This document shows, in pieces, positions 11,172-22,389 of a DNA stretch of 64,000 bases. Made by a program: the position numbers and the translations under genes. Position 1 is the first letter of the stretch; each line of letters starts with the position of its first letter. Origin of the DNA: Microdochium bolleyi (taxonomy: Eukaryota; Ascomycota; Sordariomycetes; Xylariales; Microdochiaceae). The stretch covers positions 563,838 through 627,837 of the forward strand of contig KQ964251.1 in NCBI GenBank assembly GCA_001566295.1. The letters run 5' to 3'. The notes under the pieces are model-generated. The model did not search any database. It worked only from the letters and a program-made list of their open reading frames with translations, and was not told the DNA's origin.

Positions 11172-12875
11172 CTACGCCGCTGCTGCTGCCGCAGCCGCTG
11201 ACTGACCTCCTTCCTCGCTCTGCCTCTCCTCGGCAGCCTCCTCCTTCCTCCACGCCTTGACCGGGCCGCCGAGCCACAGGACCCCGACCACGGCCGCCGA
11301 GGCCGCCAGCAGCGCGAAGCTCCAGCCCATTGTGCCCCAGCCCGCGGCCGCGATTACGTAGCCCGCCCACAGCGGGCCGATGACGCCGCCCAGCGCGAAC
11401 GCCATGGTGAACAGGCCGTACCCGACGCCGAACGCGCCTTTCTCCCCGAAGCAGCCCGGGTCCGCGGCCTCGAGGGCGTCGATGGCGTAGCTGATCTCCG
11501 CCATGAGCGGGGTGTTGGAGAAGGCGAGCGCGGTGCCGAGCAGCACCAGCAGCACGACTAGGAGCGCCTTGTGCGCAAAGGTGTTGTCCGTCACGAACCG
11601 GATGCATATGAGTAAAGGGACCGTGGAGGTGAAGCCCGAGACCGAGGGCCACTTCGCGCCGTACCGGTCCGCGAGCCACCCGACCAAGGGCGAGACAAAG
11701 CCCGGGAGGAAGATGGCGAGGAAGAGGATGCCCGCGGCGGTCGAGTCCCAGTCGAATGTGGACTGGACGAAGAGGGCGAGGGTTGCGTCGAAACCCATCC
11801 TGTAGATTTGGAACCCACGATGGTCAGCTTTCTGGTGGAGGTAGGGGTGATGATGAGCTATTGCAGCTATAGACTTACATGATACATGCTTGGGCTGTGA
11901 TCCCGTACAGAGCGGCCAACAGTCTGCGGGAACCCAGCAGGACCACCAAAGCACTCTTGGGCTTCTTCTTAGAGGTTGTAGGCTCGTCTTGTGGTGCCTG
12001 AGGTTGACCAGAAGCTGGTGTTACATCTCCTGCGGTGCCGGGTTCCTCGGAGGAGGGCTGGCGCGGTCCGAGAACCGACTTTTCCGTAGCGCCGACTCCT
12101 TCGCCGCTACCCTCCCTGGCAGGATATACAGGGTCCGGGAGCCACTGCTTCGCGACCTTTTTCTCGATCATAACGAGGCGGAGGAGGATGTCCACACCAA
12201 TGACCCCAAACGAAATATAGTACACTGCATAGTAGCCGACAGCACCATACACCGACCCGCCGATGACCGGGGCGATCAGGAGCGCGACGCTCATGGAGAT
12301 GTTGACGTAGCCCATAGCCACGCCGACAGCAGACTCCATGGTGTCGACGAGCAAGGCGCAGCCCACGCTCCACACGACGGCGGCGCTGAGGCCCTGCAGC
12401 AGCCTGCCCAGGACGAAGAGCCCGATGCTGTTGCCGAAGGCGAGCAAGAGGGTCGACGCCGCCAGGCTGACGAGCCCGATGAGCAGGGGCCATCTCCGGG
12501 ACGAGGTGTGGTCCGCGTACAGGCCGGCGAGCGGGCTGCCGATGAAGAGCGCGACGCTGTAGAGGGCGAGCAGGATGGCGGTCCACTGCTGGACCTGCTC
12601 CTCGGGCACGTGGGCCTGGGTGCTCAGGGCGAAGGGGATCACGGGCACGATGAGGGCGTAGAAGAAGATGTCTGTGAAAATGGCGAGGTTCACTGCATGA
12701 GGGCGCGTGGGTTTAGTTTCTACAGCTGAGGTGAACGTGGAAACTACTCTGGTTGCTCACCGGTGAGGACTATGAGGAATGTCGAGGAGCGCCACGCGAG
12801 GCCGACGGGCGGCTTCGAGGAGGAGGACACTCGGGTGCCCGAGGAGAACTCCCTGACGCCTGCCCAGAACGTCAT
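11172..12875 (-). CDS. MFS transporter, 12-TM drug/amine antiporter type
   Basis: Three exons, 12875-12761, 12692-11879 and 11799-11172, give 518 aa; introns are 68 nt (GTGAGC...CAG) and 79 nt (GTAAGT...CAG). The joined N-terminus reads FLIVLT-VNLAIFTDIFFYALIVPVIPF, which is a normal first helix. A motif-A-like loop (GLYADHTSSRRWPL) follows helix 2, and a long hydrophilic loop of about 80 residues rich in Pro, Ser and Lys splits the two six-helix halves. The second half carries the matching loop GWLADRYGAKWP. The arrangement matches the DHA1 / vesicular-amine-transporter-like group of fungal MFS proteins, predicted to export small molecules by proton antiport at the plasma membrane or a vacuole. 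The C-terminus is an Ala-rich cytosolic tail. No substrate can be read from the sequence. Confidence 0.9.
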
Positions 12876-13707
12876 GATGGGCAGAGTTTCGCGGCAGGTC
12901 TAAGTGGCTGTAGAGCAAGTCAGGCCGTGTAAACTAGCACGAGCTCAAGCAGCACGCTGTGAGTTCTGTCAACATGGCAGACTTGCTCGAGTGCCGTCGG
13001 AAGCCTGAGGTATCCCGCAAGAGAAGGAGGGAGAGGTGGCTTGCACAGTCTTTGTCGGTGAGACGTGCAGCAGGTGTTGGCAGAAGTTGGTTCAGTTCAG
13101 CTCGGATCAGAGCAGGAAGAGATGTCCACCACACGATGATGTGGTGACATCGGAAGCGGACTAGTTTTCCGTTGCCAAGGGGCCAAATCGGAACAACCCC
13201 TGCTTGCCTGCCGTGGTGGCAGGATCTCTCGCCAGGAGACCAGCTGGGGCAAGTCGCATTGGCCATCGTTGCGAGAGCCGTGGGTACAGATGCAGTTTGG
13301 CATGCACCACAATCTAGTGTTGGAATTGTCCATTGACAACTTACACTTTTAATCATGGAAACTGTTGGTCCCGGCACCCAGGCAACGATCGCATGGGGGC
13401 TTTGCATGCAGCTGAGCCCAGCCAGGAAGCGGCGGCAGGCAGCCCGATAAGACCCTTCCGATAAGCCCGCTCCCGACAGAGTCCCACTTTATTTTCAATT
13501 CGTCGAATCTCTTCTGCTGCGACACCTCTCGCTCTGGGAGCTTGTTGGATTCAAATACCCAAAACCACCAGAACGCATCTCAGGACCCCGAGCGGTTACC
13601 CAGTCGGCGCGACATATCGGAAATCGTTCGACTGCACAACTCATTGGCGGCCGCCTACTTTCTCATCTACCGGAAGCCTGCGCTGCCCTCCAGCTGTCGC
13701 CGTCGAG
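12876..13707. other. Divergent promoter region, MFS transporter / RRP7
   Basis: 832 bp between two divergent starts. CT-rich sequence and a TTTATTTTC stretch lie about 200 bp before the RRP7 start. No gene was recognised. Confidence 0.5.
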
Positions 13708-14655
13708 ATGGCCGACAAATCCTCAGAGGACAGCGGCTTCTCCGTCCTCCCGATCGTCATGCCGCCGCTGCCCTCATACCCAGTCCAGACTACACATCAC
13801 GTCTACCTCCGGCGAAATGCCCCCAAGATCCCCACACCCGACGACTCGCGCAGCCTGTTCCTCGCCAACGTACCCGTTGACAGCACCGAGGCGCACTTCC
13901 GGGCGCTCTTCACCAGCCTCGTCGGCGCGGGCCGCTTCGAGAGCATAACCTTCGAACGCGACCGGCTCGCGGCCGCCCAGCACAGCGCGACATCACACGA
14001 GCCTGGGCAGGCCGCGCGGATCGCAGCGCACCACAAGAAGCGCAAGCGCGAGGACGAGCAGCTGCGGGACACGAAGGCTGCCGAGCTGCCGGAGACCTGG
14101 GCGCGGCCCCTACACCGGAGCGGGAGCACAGCAGTCGCACTACTCGCCGACGAGAAGAGCGTCGAGTCGGTGCTGAAGGCGGTGCGGAAACTCACCAAGA
14201 CCAAAAAGTACCCCGTCTGGGGCGAGGGCGTCAAGTCCGAAAAAGTCCCGTCCTTGGGGTCCGCGTGGCTCAGGTCACACAACAAGCTCTCCTACCCGGG
14301 CACCGATGCAGTCCAGGCCGCGGTGGACGCCTACTTCACACTGTTCAACCGACGGGAATCCGAGGCCGAGCAGCTGGCCAAGAGGCTGCGCAACGAGCCA
14401 GACGAGGACGGATTTGTGACGGTGACACGGGGCGGGCGCAACGCCCCCGCGCGCATGGACGAGGCCGAGGAAGCCAAGAAGCGGATGCTCGAGCGGGCCG
14501 CGAAGAAGAGAGACGAGACGCAGGACTTCTACCGGTTCCAGATGCGCGAGCGGCGCAAGGCGGAGCAGGCGCAGCTGCTGCGGAGGTTCGCCGACGACAA
14601 GAGGAAGGTCGAGGCGATGCGGGAGAAGAGGGGCAAGTTCAGGCCCGAGACATGA
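13708..14655 (+). CDS. rrp7: Ribosomal RNA-processing protein 7 (Rrp7)
   Basis: A single exon of 315 aa. The N-terminal half has an RRM-like fold start (SLFLANVPVDSTEAHFRALF, ~50-70) with a charged insertion. The C-terminal third is the Rrp7 signature: DEDGFVTVTRGGR, then a long basic helix with DFYRFQMRERRK and a final KRGKFRPET. Rrp7 belongs to the UTP-C/CURI complex of the small-subunit processome in the nucleolus and is needed for 18S rRNA maturation and 40S assembly. The ATG at 13708 is chosen because conserved sequence begins shortly after it; no in-frame upstream ATG precedes it within the open frame. Length is normal for fungal Rrp7. Confidence 0.93.
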   Translation: MADKSSEDSGFSVLPIVMPPLPSYPVQTTHHVYLRRNAPKIPTPDDSRSLFLANVPVDSTEAHFRALFTSLVGAGRFESITFERDRLAAAQHSATSHEPGQAARIAAHHKKRKREDEQLRDTKAAELPETWARPLHRSGSTAVALLADEKSVESVLKAVRKLTKTKKYPVWGEGVKSEKVPSLGSAWLRSHNKLSYPGTDAVQAAVDAYFTLFNRRESEAEQLAKRLRNEPDEDGFVTVTRGGRNAPARMDEAEEAKKRMLERAAKKRDETQDFYRFQMRERRKAEQAQLLRRFADDKRKVEAMREKRGKFRPET

Positions 14656-16094
14656 GCCGAATCGGGTGGCTCGTTTGTTCGCGGCGCTTGATCAGGGCGG
14701 GAGGCTTGATGAAGAGAGCCTGTGCGCTCTCCTTGGGGCCTCTGTGCAGTCTTTCTGGTAAGTCACGATCACGTCTCACACGTCATACGACCTCGTCCTC
14801 CTCTCGTTTACATGATGACATGTGCGGGGCCATCGTATTGTGATGTTCCCTCCAGACCACTGGAGAGTAACGCAAGATCACGATCTGCCGACAACAACCG
14901 CATACATATATCTTCTCAACTTGTCTGAAAACCTCCTGGTCAAACACCATCTTTTTCGCCCCTTATAGGCTTTGTTTGTTTAGCCATAGGCATCACATGC
15001 TGACCACGAAGATAGGGAAACCAGCGACCAGGCTCGGCCGACTGTATTAGGTGTACTCCGTTGCTTTTCCCGTCAGTCTACGAGGACGATCGGTTTTGCA
15101 AAATTCACGTGTGGAATCAGAGCCACGGACGAAGCAGTCAACTGCAGGCAGGCCCGCCGAGAGCACAACCAAACTCCAAGCAACAATCACTGCGCAAAGG
15201 AAGTGCTCTCAAGGCGAGCACAGGGTGGTGTTCGTAGTCCATGCCATGATGCCGCAGTTCTGGTCTCGATACTGCAGTGGGGTCCCTGCAGCATGGCCTT
15301 GTGTAGAGAGGCTCGGCAGCAGTCCATAGGCTGGACGATGAGAACATGAACAGGGCTGCGGCCTTTTACCCAGCCGCGTCCAGCATAGTTAGCTGTTGCA
15401 TGGGGAGTCGTAGCTTGCCGAGCCGTTCCAGAATTGATAGACTGCCTGGTGAACCAACTGCGCAACGCACACTTCCGCGTGATCATGCCGTAGAGGTTTC
15501 TCTATTCGATGGTCTCCGTGCGCCTGAAGTGCACCGAGACCACCGCTGGCCGTCGATCGACTCAACTGAGGTACACGTGGCTACAAATAAGGATTCTCAC
15601 GAGAAGCATCAGGCCTCTGGTAACTTGTCTCTCCTTGTCCATGAAAAGAGTTAGGGGCCCGCGCGCGAGGTGAGAATGTCGCCCATTCCCCATCAAAAGC
15701 ACTCGGAGAACGTTGTTCCCCAGGTCGCTGACGACGCTGCCTCTTGCCGAAACGACCCTCTCTCGGTTTGGGGTAGTCAATGATAGGGCTTTTCGTAGCC
15801 TGGAAATGATACAGCTTGAAATTTATATAACCAGAGACCCACGGCAGCCACCGCGGGTAAAGAAGCCCCGTGTTTAAACCGGCGTAATCTATATGTTGAA
15901 TTGTATACCCTGTTACTCGAAGTTAGAGTGTCCCGGTCCCCCGGTGCCTCCCTGGCTTCGGAACCCTATGCAATAGAAGCCTAAGGCTGTAGAGGAAGCT
16001 TGGTTTTAACCTTTCCTTACTAAAGTCCCCTTAACACAATACTGCCGGCCTCCTTGCTGCATGGCTGCGGAAGCATGGCATGCCGCCAGCAGCC
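14656..16094. other. Intergenic, about 1.4 kb
   Basis: 3' flanks of RRP7 and the P450, which converge. The stretch 15800-15960 is more AT-rich than its surroundings. No coding or RNA gene was recognised. Confidence 0.5.
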
Positions 16095-17963
16095 TCAGAC
16101 AGCTGAAGTGGTCCTGGGCTTCAGCCACACGCGCAGTAGAGGCTTGTCCCAGACGAAGAACGCCTTCTGGTCCACGTTCCAGGTCTTGTCCGCGGGATTG
16201 ATCTCCATGTCGAAGTTGAGAACCAGCCGAGCCAGCACCATCCTGATCTCGGCGTACGCTAGGCTGATAGTCGTGGGGGCGCAGCAGCCTCATGTCAGCC
16301 TTTGTCCTCTTCACTTTCCGGCTCCTTGGGAGGGCAGCGGCTGTGTGTCCAAGCGGAAAAGAACTTACTTTCTCCCGATGCAGTTGCGCGGCCCGGCGGA
16401 GAAGGGCTCGACGGCGTCTAGCCGGTCGTTCTTGAAGCGGTCGTCCCCTAGGAAGCGCTCGGGGACGAAGGAGTCCGCCAGTGTGAACATGCTGGGGTTG
16501 TGGTGGATGGTCCAGATGTCGGTGTCGCAGATGGTCTGTCGTTTTGCGGGGACAGTCAGCAATCTCCGTATTCCCAGCGCCGTCAATGTGTCATGCAAGA
16601 AGAGTGGGAGTGTTCAGTGACGTACACCGCCCGGAATGAAGTGTCCGGCGACCGTGGTGCCGCCCGGGGCTGCGATCCGAGAGCCGCTGCCTGCAACGGG
16701 AGGCTGGATCCGGAGGGTCTCGTTGACGACTGCGTTGAGATATGCTAGGTGTTGTGTATTGAGCAGGTCGACTTCGGACTCGTCCTTGTATGCGGAGCGG
16801 ATCTCTTTACTCAGCCTGGCGAGTGCTTGCGGGTTCGTGGTGAGGTAGAAGACGGCGCTCGAGAGAACTGTCGCGGTGGTCTCGGAGCCCGCTACGACGA
16901 GTAATTCTGCGTTCGAGACCAGCTTTTCGAAAGATAAAGGCTGTGAAAGAGAGAATTCAGGAGGTTTAGCATGGGATCCGCCGGCCGAAGCCAGAGGGAC
17001 AGATCAACGTTCTTACATGGTCTCTCTGCTTGCCACCTTCGATCATCTTGTGGATGAAGTCTGGACGGGTTGTGCTGGTCTCGAGCCTCTTGCGGACACG
17101 GAGTGTTGCAAGTCCAATATGATCCTGGTACTGTTTCGAGAGGCCCCCGATCAGATGGTTCTGCATCATCGAGGCTACGCGGCCAAGTCTGCCAAGCTCG
17201 GCTTGGAGCCGGGTGAACTTCAGCGCATCGAGGGTGAGATTCACCCACACGTGATACTCTGAGTTCTCCAGGCACCCGAACGGCTCACCAAAGGCCAAAT
17301 CTCCGATCACGTCAAAGGTGAGCCAGTTCAGCCACGACGTCATCTCTACCAGCTGTGTCCCGTTCTGCGAGTTCTTGCGTAGACCCTCGAAGAATTTGTC
17401 GATGTAGCCCTTGATGATGGCCTGTTGCTCCACCATGGTCTGCGCGGAGAAGGCGTGGGACAGAATGCGACGCTGCGCCGTGTGTTCTTCGCGGGGGGCG
17501 CCGATCAGGTTGCTGGCGGATAATCCGAAGACGGCGGGATCTTTGCCGTTCTCATCAGCACCGCCTTTCCGGTGGCCCTTGAGATCCCGCTGGCCTTCCG
17601 GGTGGGAGATGTTGACCGAGTTGGGCGCCACGCGGACTACTGGGCCGTAGACGCGGTGGAGCTCGAGGAGGTCTTTGTGGACGAGGCCGTTGTAGACGCT
17701 CTTTGAGTAGAATATATGTGTTATGGCCCATAGTTTTGGTCCGGGAATGTGCCGAAGGGGGTGCAAGAAAATGTTGTAGAGAGGGTTGATGAGGAGTAAA
17801 TACACGGTGCTCTACATCAGTGTCAGTACTCAGTAGGGTTGATCAGAAGGACGAGATAACAGACCAAACCGATCAGCGCTGTAAAGGCCGCAAGGGCTAT
17901 GCCGACGAAGCCATGATGCGCATAGGCCTCGACACTGTTCACCATATCGTCTAAAGCAGGCAT
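16095..17963 (-). CDS. Cytochrome P450 monooxygenase (CYP65-like)
   Basis: Five exons, 17963-17865, 17811-17017, 16940-16626, 16535-16369 and 16263-16095, give 514 aa with the frame kept at every junction (introns 53, 76, 90 and 105 nt). An N-terminal membrane anchor (~18-45) and a Pro-rich hinge (HIPGPK) place it on the ER face. Key motifs: I-helix AGSETT (315-320), ExxR ETLR (372-375), PERF (~428), and the heme loop FSAGPRNCIG with C455 as the iron ligand. All are intact, so it should be active. It resembles the fungal P450s that include isotrichodermin C-15 hydroxylase, but no cluster partner is adjacent, so the substrate is unknown. Intron 1 needs a weak donor (GTCTGT), although its TACTGAC branch site is excellent. 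Confidence 0.9.
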
Positions 17964-20260
17964 TTTACGGAACGTGTGGTCGTTTGCTTGACCGATGTGT
18001 GATGAGAGTCAAGTTCGCTAAATCTTCGTCTCTTCAAGGAACGGTTTTATAAACAGCCAGGTACGCTCAGGACTCATCCCCGTGTGGGTCAGAGCCCGTA
18101 GGATATTCAGGGTTTGGCATGCGTTATGTGTAGCAGGGTTTTCGGGTGATGATTCGGCCGTTATTTCGGACCACTGCTTACGCCCGTGAACGTCTTAAGC
18201 CCGATATTCCGGGTCCGATTAACGAAAAGCATTTCGGTCTGTGCAAAGGCAGATAGGATTGCCGGGCCTCCCGCAGGGTCGTAGTCATGACTCAATAGGC
18301 TCTATCATCCCCGAATCAATCCTTGGTGTACCGGGGTAGGGACGGGCCGTCTAAGTTTGCGTATTTATGGTCCTGGCCCTCATGCCCACTTACTTCGTTC
18401 CTACGAATTCCCAACTGACTCTCGTTTTCCCCAAGGAATTCACAGACATGGCGGCTGGGCCGATGGATACCAAGCACTGCTAGCGATCTTCCGCAATGGT
18501 ACATGTTGGACAGTAGATGCGATGGTTCTCGTTACTCAACATCTGCGTCATTGCTGATAGGGGTGAGTGTCAGGGGACTATCCCACACTTCTCTGACACG
18601 CAGTTTTTTACGTCGTAATCAGGCAGGCCAGAAATTATCGCCAGCTCCAGCTCCGGCAGCAGCGGGAGCAACACCACCACCACCACCACCCTCGCCGTTG
18701 CCGCTGGACCAGTAAGAGCTGCCACCAGGACGCACACCGTCTGTGGCATTTGTCGCTGAGGTGCTAGCACCTGAGTCGTTGGCCGTGATGGATGTGGCGC
18801 CGTCGTCATCTAGGTCGGCAGGCCCGATCAGCCCTTTGCAATCAAGATATCGCTATAGTCGGGTCCGGTTTCACCTCGTTTTGTAACCTATCTACTATAT
18901 ATTCCCTCTGGTACCAGGACCTATAGACCGTGGGGAGTCTTCAGGGCACAATAGTCATAGAGAACAAGAAGGTTACAGACACGGCAAGTAAGGAGGATAT
19001 ATAGTGGTTGCGGGAGATTGCGTCCGGAGCGAAGTATAGGGATGCGTGTAGTAAGTATACGGATTTGCATAATGGGCTGGATATACAGACGTATAGTTGG
19101 GCAGATGAGACTGTGTCGGAAGCTTTGAGCAGCTTGAAGCATTGAATCACGTACCCCGATAAATCGAGCTTCGGCAGCAGTATAACGCGGGTGAACGGTC
19201 TGGTATGAGTATAACCCATGCAGCGATGTCAAGGATGATGTCGATGCCCTCTTGTCTCAAAACTGAAAAGTACTCTTGCCAGAGTAGCACATGACGGGCT
19301 CTCAGATGGCCCAAAATCACGGCGATGAACAAAAGACTGCAAGACAGACTTTTCCAGAAGCGACGAAGTTTACTGACGGTTTCCTGAGAACTCAAAGATG
19401 AGCAGAGTATCCGACATCAGGTGCTAGAGGGAAGCTCGAACGATAGAAAGGGGCTATATCAATTCGACTGGCTGGGCATATTGCTGACAGCTATACTCCA
19501 GATTCTAGTTCGGATCCTGAACAACATTATCGATGGAGATGCTCTAGCATCGACAGTGAAGTACGGATTGTAGTAGAGAATCTAAGGGCTGTGTGAGTGA
19601 CCAGGTCGTCAGAAAAGAAGCACACTGTTGAAATGTGGCTATGGACAGCCAGTTTGACGCACGAGATAGCTGGTTTCGGGCGGAGTTGATTTCGGAGAGT
19701 GGAGTAAACAAAGAGGAAGAGCGGTGACTTAAACTTTTGATACCTGGCAAATCATGACGTGGCTCAGAAACATCACACGAGGAGGATACCCATGTTCAAT
19801 CGACTTGTGGCAGCCGTGTCTAGACCATGGCCACGAAAGAAATCGCACATAGCAAAGTTGCCAAGGCTTGCTGCGCGTCGCGTCGACTCATGGACGGGCA
19901 CCAAAACCCCAGATTTCTGCATCGTCACCTCCCCACAACCCCTGTCTAGGCTGTCAAAGAGAGTTCTGTACCTTACTGTTAAGGGTTTGTCTCCCCTGCC
20001 CGTCCCATACTTTGCATTGTGAATGTGAACCAAGCCCCGCCTGGGTACGAAGGTAGGGTCCTCGATCATTTTCCGCATTGGTACTGCAATATAGTATACT
20101 TTCCAGGACTTTACAAACGTACGTTGTCGCCAACGAGGTTCTTCCGCTGTCCGGGTTTATATAAAATGATATCCACGCACACACTCTTGTCTCCTTGGAC
20201 CATCTGTCCCATCAGCACACACCAGCCCACCCCTTTGAGACAAAACACACCATACTCAAG
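17964..20260. other. Intergenic, about 2.3 kb, with a TpA-rich tract
   Basis: The left end is the P450 promoter and the right end the promoter of the secreted-protein gene. An (ACC)n microsatellite lies near 18673-18693. Sequence from ~18830 to 19130 is rich in TA dinucleotides (many TATA, GTATA and CTATA), as expected of old DNA mutated by RIP (repeat-induced point mutation). No intact gene was recognised. Confidence 0.45.
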
Positions 20261-20779
20261 ATGCACTTCACGATCAATACTCTCACCATCGCCGCCGCCC
20301 TCCTGGCTGGTCCGGCTGCCGCAGGCTTCGACCGCCAGGCCTGCAACAGCTTCGGCGCCTGCACCGTCTCGGCTGGCTGCAACTACTGGCCGAACCGCCA
20401 GGACAACGGCCCCCAGCTTCCCGAGTACGACTGCGGCACGGCCGGCACCATCAACGGCCAGACCACGGCTGGCGCCGTCATCAACTTCGAGAAGGGCCAG
20501 TCCGCCGAGGGCGCCCAAATCGTCGCCCGCGCTGACTTTCCCCGCTGCGACCTGGCGCAACCCAGCGCGACGGCAACGCTGCTCAAGTCGACCTACCAGG
20601 GCGTCACGGTCTACGGCTGGATCGAGTACTCGTGCACCGAGACGACGCCGATTCCGCAAGGGTGCTACAGCTCGCTCAAGAACGCCTCGCAGGCGTACAC
20701 CTGCAAGGTCTTCAAGGACGGGCAGGCGTGCAAGCACGTCAATGATGACGTCGTCAACAGCAGCTCGTGCCCCAAATAG
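20261..20779 (+). CDS. Small secreted cysteine-rich protein, effector candidate
   Basis: A single exon of 172 aa. It starts with a clear signal peptide (MHFTINTLTIAAALLAGPAA, cleavage expected near residues 21-22). The mature part is about 150 aa, hydrophilic, with ten cysteines (an even number, so five disulfides are possible), several NxS/T sites near the C-terminus, and no membrane anchor or GPI signal. I recognise no enzyme domain. Small, secreted and Cys-rich are the usual features of fungal effectors or cell-wall-associated proteins, but the role here is inference. The ATG at 20261 follows a C/A-rich leader and begins the signal peptide; the open frame extends upstream to 20195 without a better start. 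It sits next to gene-poor, TpA-rich DNA and a decayed transporter gene. Confidence 0.85.
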   Translation: MHFTINTLTIAAALLAGPAAAGFDRQACNSFGACTVSAGCNYWPNRQDNGPQLPEYDCGTAGTINGQTTAGAVINFEKGQSAEGAQIVARADFPRCDLAQPSATATLLKSTYQGVTVYGWIEYSCTETTPIPQGCYSSLKNASQAYTCKVFKDGQACKHVNDDVVNSSSCPK

Positions 20780-21174
20780 ATGCGACCTGCGCCTGGGCGG
20801 TGCTGAAGCAAGAGAGGGCTCTTCCGAGTGTCAATTGCGTGGAATGGTCTTCCGCTCGGATATCCCACACCTCAGAGTCTACATGCAAGGACATGATATC
20901 AGCAGTTTCGCATCTCGTGGAAGCGTGCGTGTCGTGGAGAGGAACAGGAACAATGCGATTGTACATATTGCCAAAGCTACTCACATATATTGTTTTGCCC
21001 CAATGGCTAAGACGATCGAAGCCAGTATCCCAAACATCGTTATTAACACCAGAGGCGAACACCACCATGCAAGCACTTGTGACTGCAGGGGCCGTCGAGA
21101 AGCAAGACCTCACACACATGTCAGCTGCATGTCCGCCGTAGGATATCATTGCGTGCGGCGCGATGATAGCTCGT

Positions 21175-21530
21175 GGCATCAACCCACTCTAGAATCCGCC
21201 CTGGAGGCGCCAATAGCATTGATGAAGAAATCCGCGATCGGATTGCCGATCGGAGCCGTGATATCCTTCCGGCCAGGGTTATATTCACTGTCCCGGCCCC
21301 ACGGCGGTCCCCAGCCAGCCAGCCTGCCGACAGAAGTTGGAAGTGCAGAAGAAGGCACCGTTGGCGATGCCGTTAAGGACCGGGAACACGAGGAGCACAG
21401 ACAAAAGGTCGACGCAAAGGACCAGACAGCGAACGTGGTGATACCGTCCAGGGCCATGGTGAAGAACATGTCGTTCATGGCGCGCCGAATAGTAGTCGCA
21501 TGCACCGCCCGACGGGGGGCGGCTCACAGC
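21175..21530 (-). pseudogene. Decayed monocarboxylate-type MFS transporter fragment
   Basis: Read on the minus strand, three adjacent pieces in two frames look like the second half of a fungal monocarboxylate-permease-like MFS protein: MNDMFFTMALDGITTFAVW, then VLNGIANGAFF in another frame, then PTSVGRLAG and NPIADFFINAIGAS back in the first. Two frameshifts are needed to join them, and no start, N-terminal half or intact ending is found nearby. It is therefore a relic rather than a gene. Similarity was judged by eye from family knowledge; the exact limits are uncertain, and it may extend down to about 21000. Confidence 0.5.
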
Positions 21531-22389
21531 CTATGCAGGCACTAAAGGCAGGCGACGACGCGCCATCACGTTGTTAGGCCCGGAGCCGAGCGGGGCGACG
21601 ACAGCGGGCAGGATTCAGATGGACAGTGTTCTCGGACAACACGTGTAGAATGGTCGCTCATAAGCACAGTACTCGCAGACGCATACTGATTCCCTCACTC
21701 CTGATGATGTCAACTGACTGGATCACCGAGTACCCGAAATTACTGTTCGGTGGCGAGACAGCACCAAGAAATTCCTATAGCTACATCACGTGGCTGTGCC
21801 CCTTCTCGGCGCAAAAGGTATAGACAGGATCCGCGGCCTTCTGCTCTGCCACGATGTCGCCGTCCATAGCGCCATATAGGCATACCTCGCCGACAATCGT
21901 CTAGGTACTCGGGCTTGTACATAGTCCTGAACTGTTATAGTACCACGGGAACGCTCCAGCTATGCAAGATGTAGATGTGCTTGTTATCATCTTCATTCTC
22001 CCTGGTCGACAGCCCCTTTGAGACTCGGCTGTTCTTCCAAGCTCGCCTCTACCTTCCCGACTATGCGATTGTCTCTGGTCTTGCGGCATTTCTGTATCGC
22101 TAGGCTCCGTTGAGTCGTCTCGCGCCCGTGGCTGTGCCTTGCTGGAACAGTCGCGACCAGTATTCGCAATCGTACTTGAGTCTCTCTTCAATCTTTGGCA
22201 CTGGAACGTGCGCCTGCTGTACAAGACGCTCCGCGCCGCGAGCAGCAAGTCCTTTATGTGGCCTGCCTGGTGCGACTCGGGTACCTCCCCAACATAGATG
22301 CTGGTTATGGGTTGTATTTAAGTTCGCCTCCTCGTCCGAGTTACCCGTGGCTCTCGTGGGAGCAGCCCTCTATCTGCTTCACTCCCCTA

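Noticed and set aside
16095..20779. P450 plus secreted protein as part of a biosynthetic cluster
   Set aside because: No synthase, tailoring gene or cluster regulator is nearby. The MFS gene is 3.2 kb away, with the housekeeping gene RRP7 in between.
20019..21545. 508-codon open frame on the plus strand
   Set aside because: It overlaps the secreted-protein gene in another frame and then runs antisense to the transporter relic. The product is Arg/Ala/Pro-rich with no domain, whereas the overlapped frame has a signal peptide and ordered cysteines.
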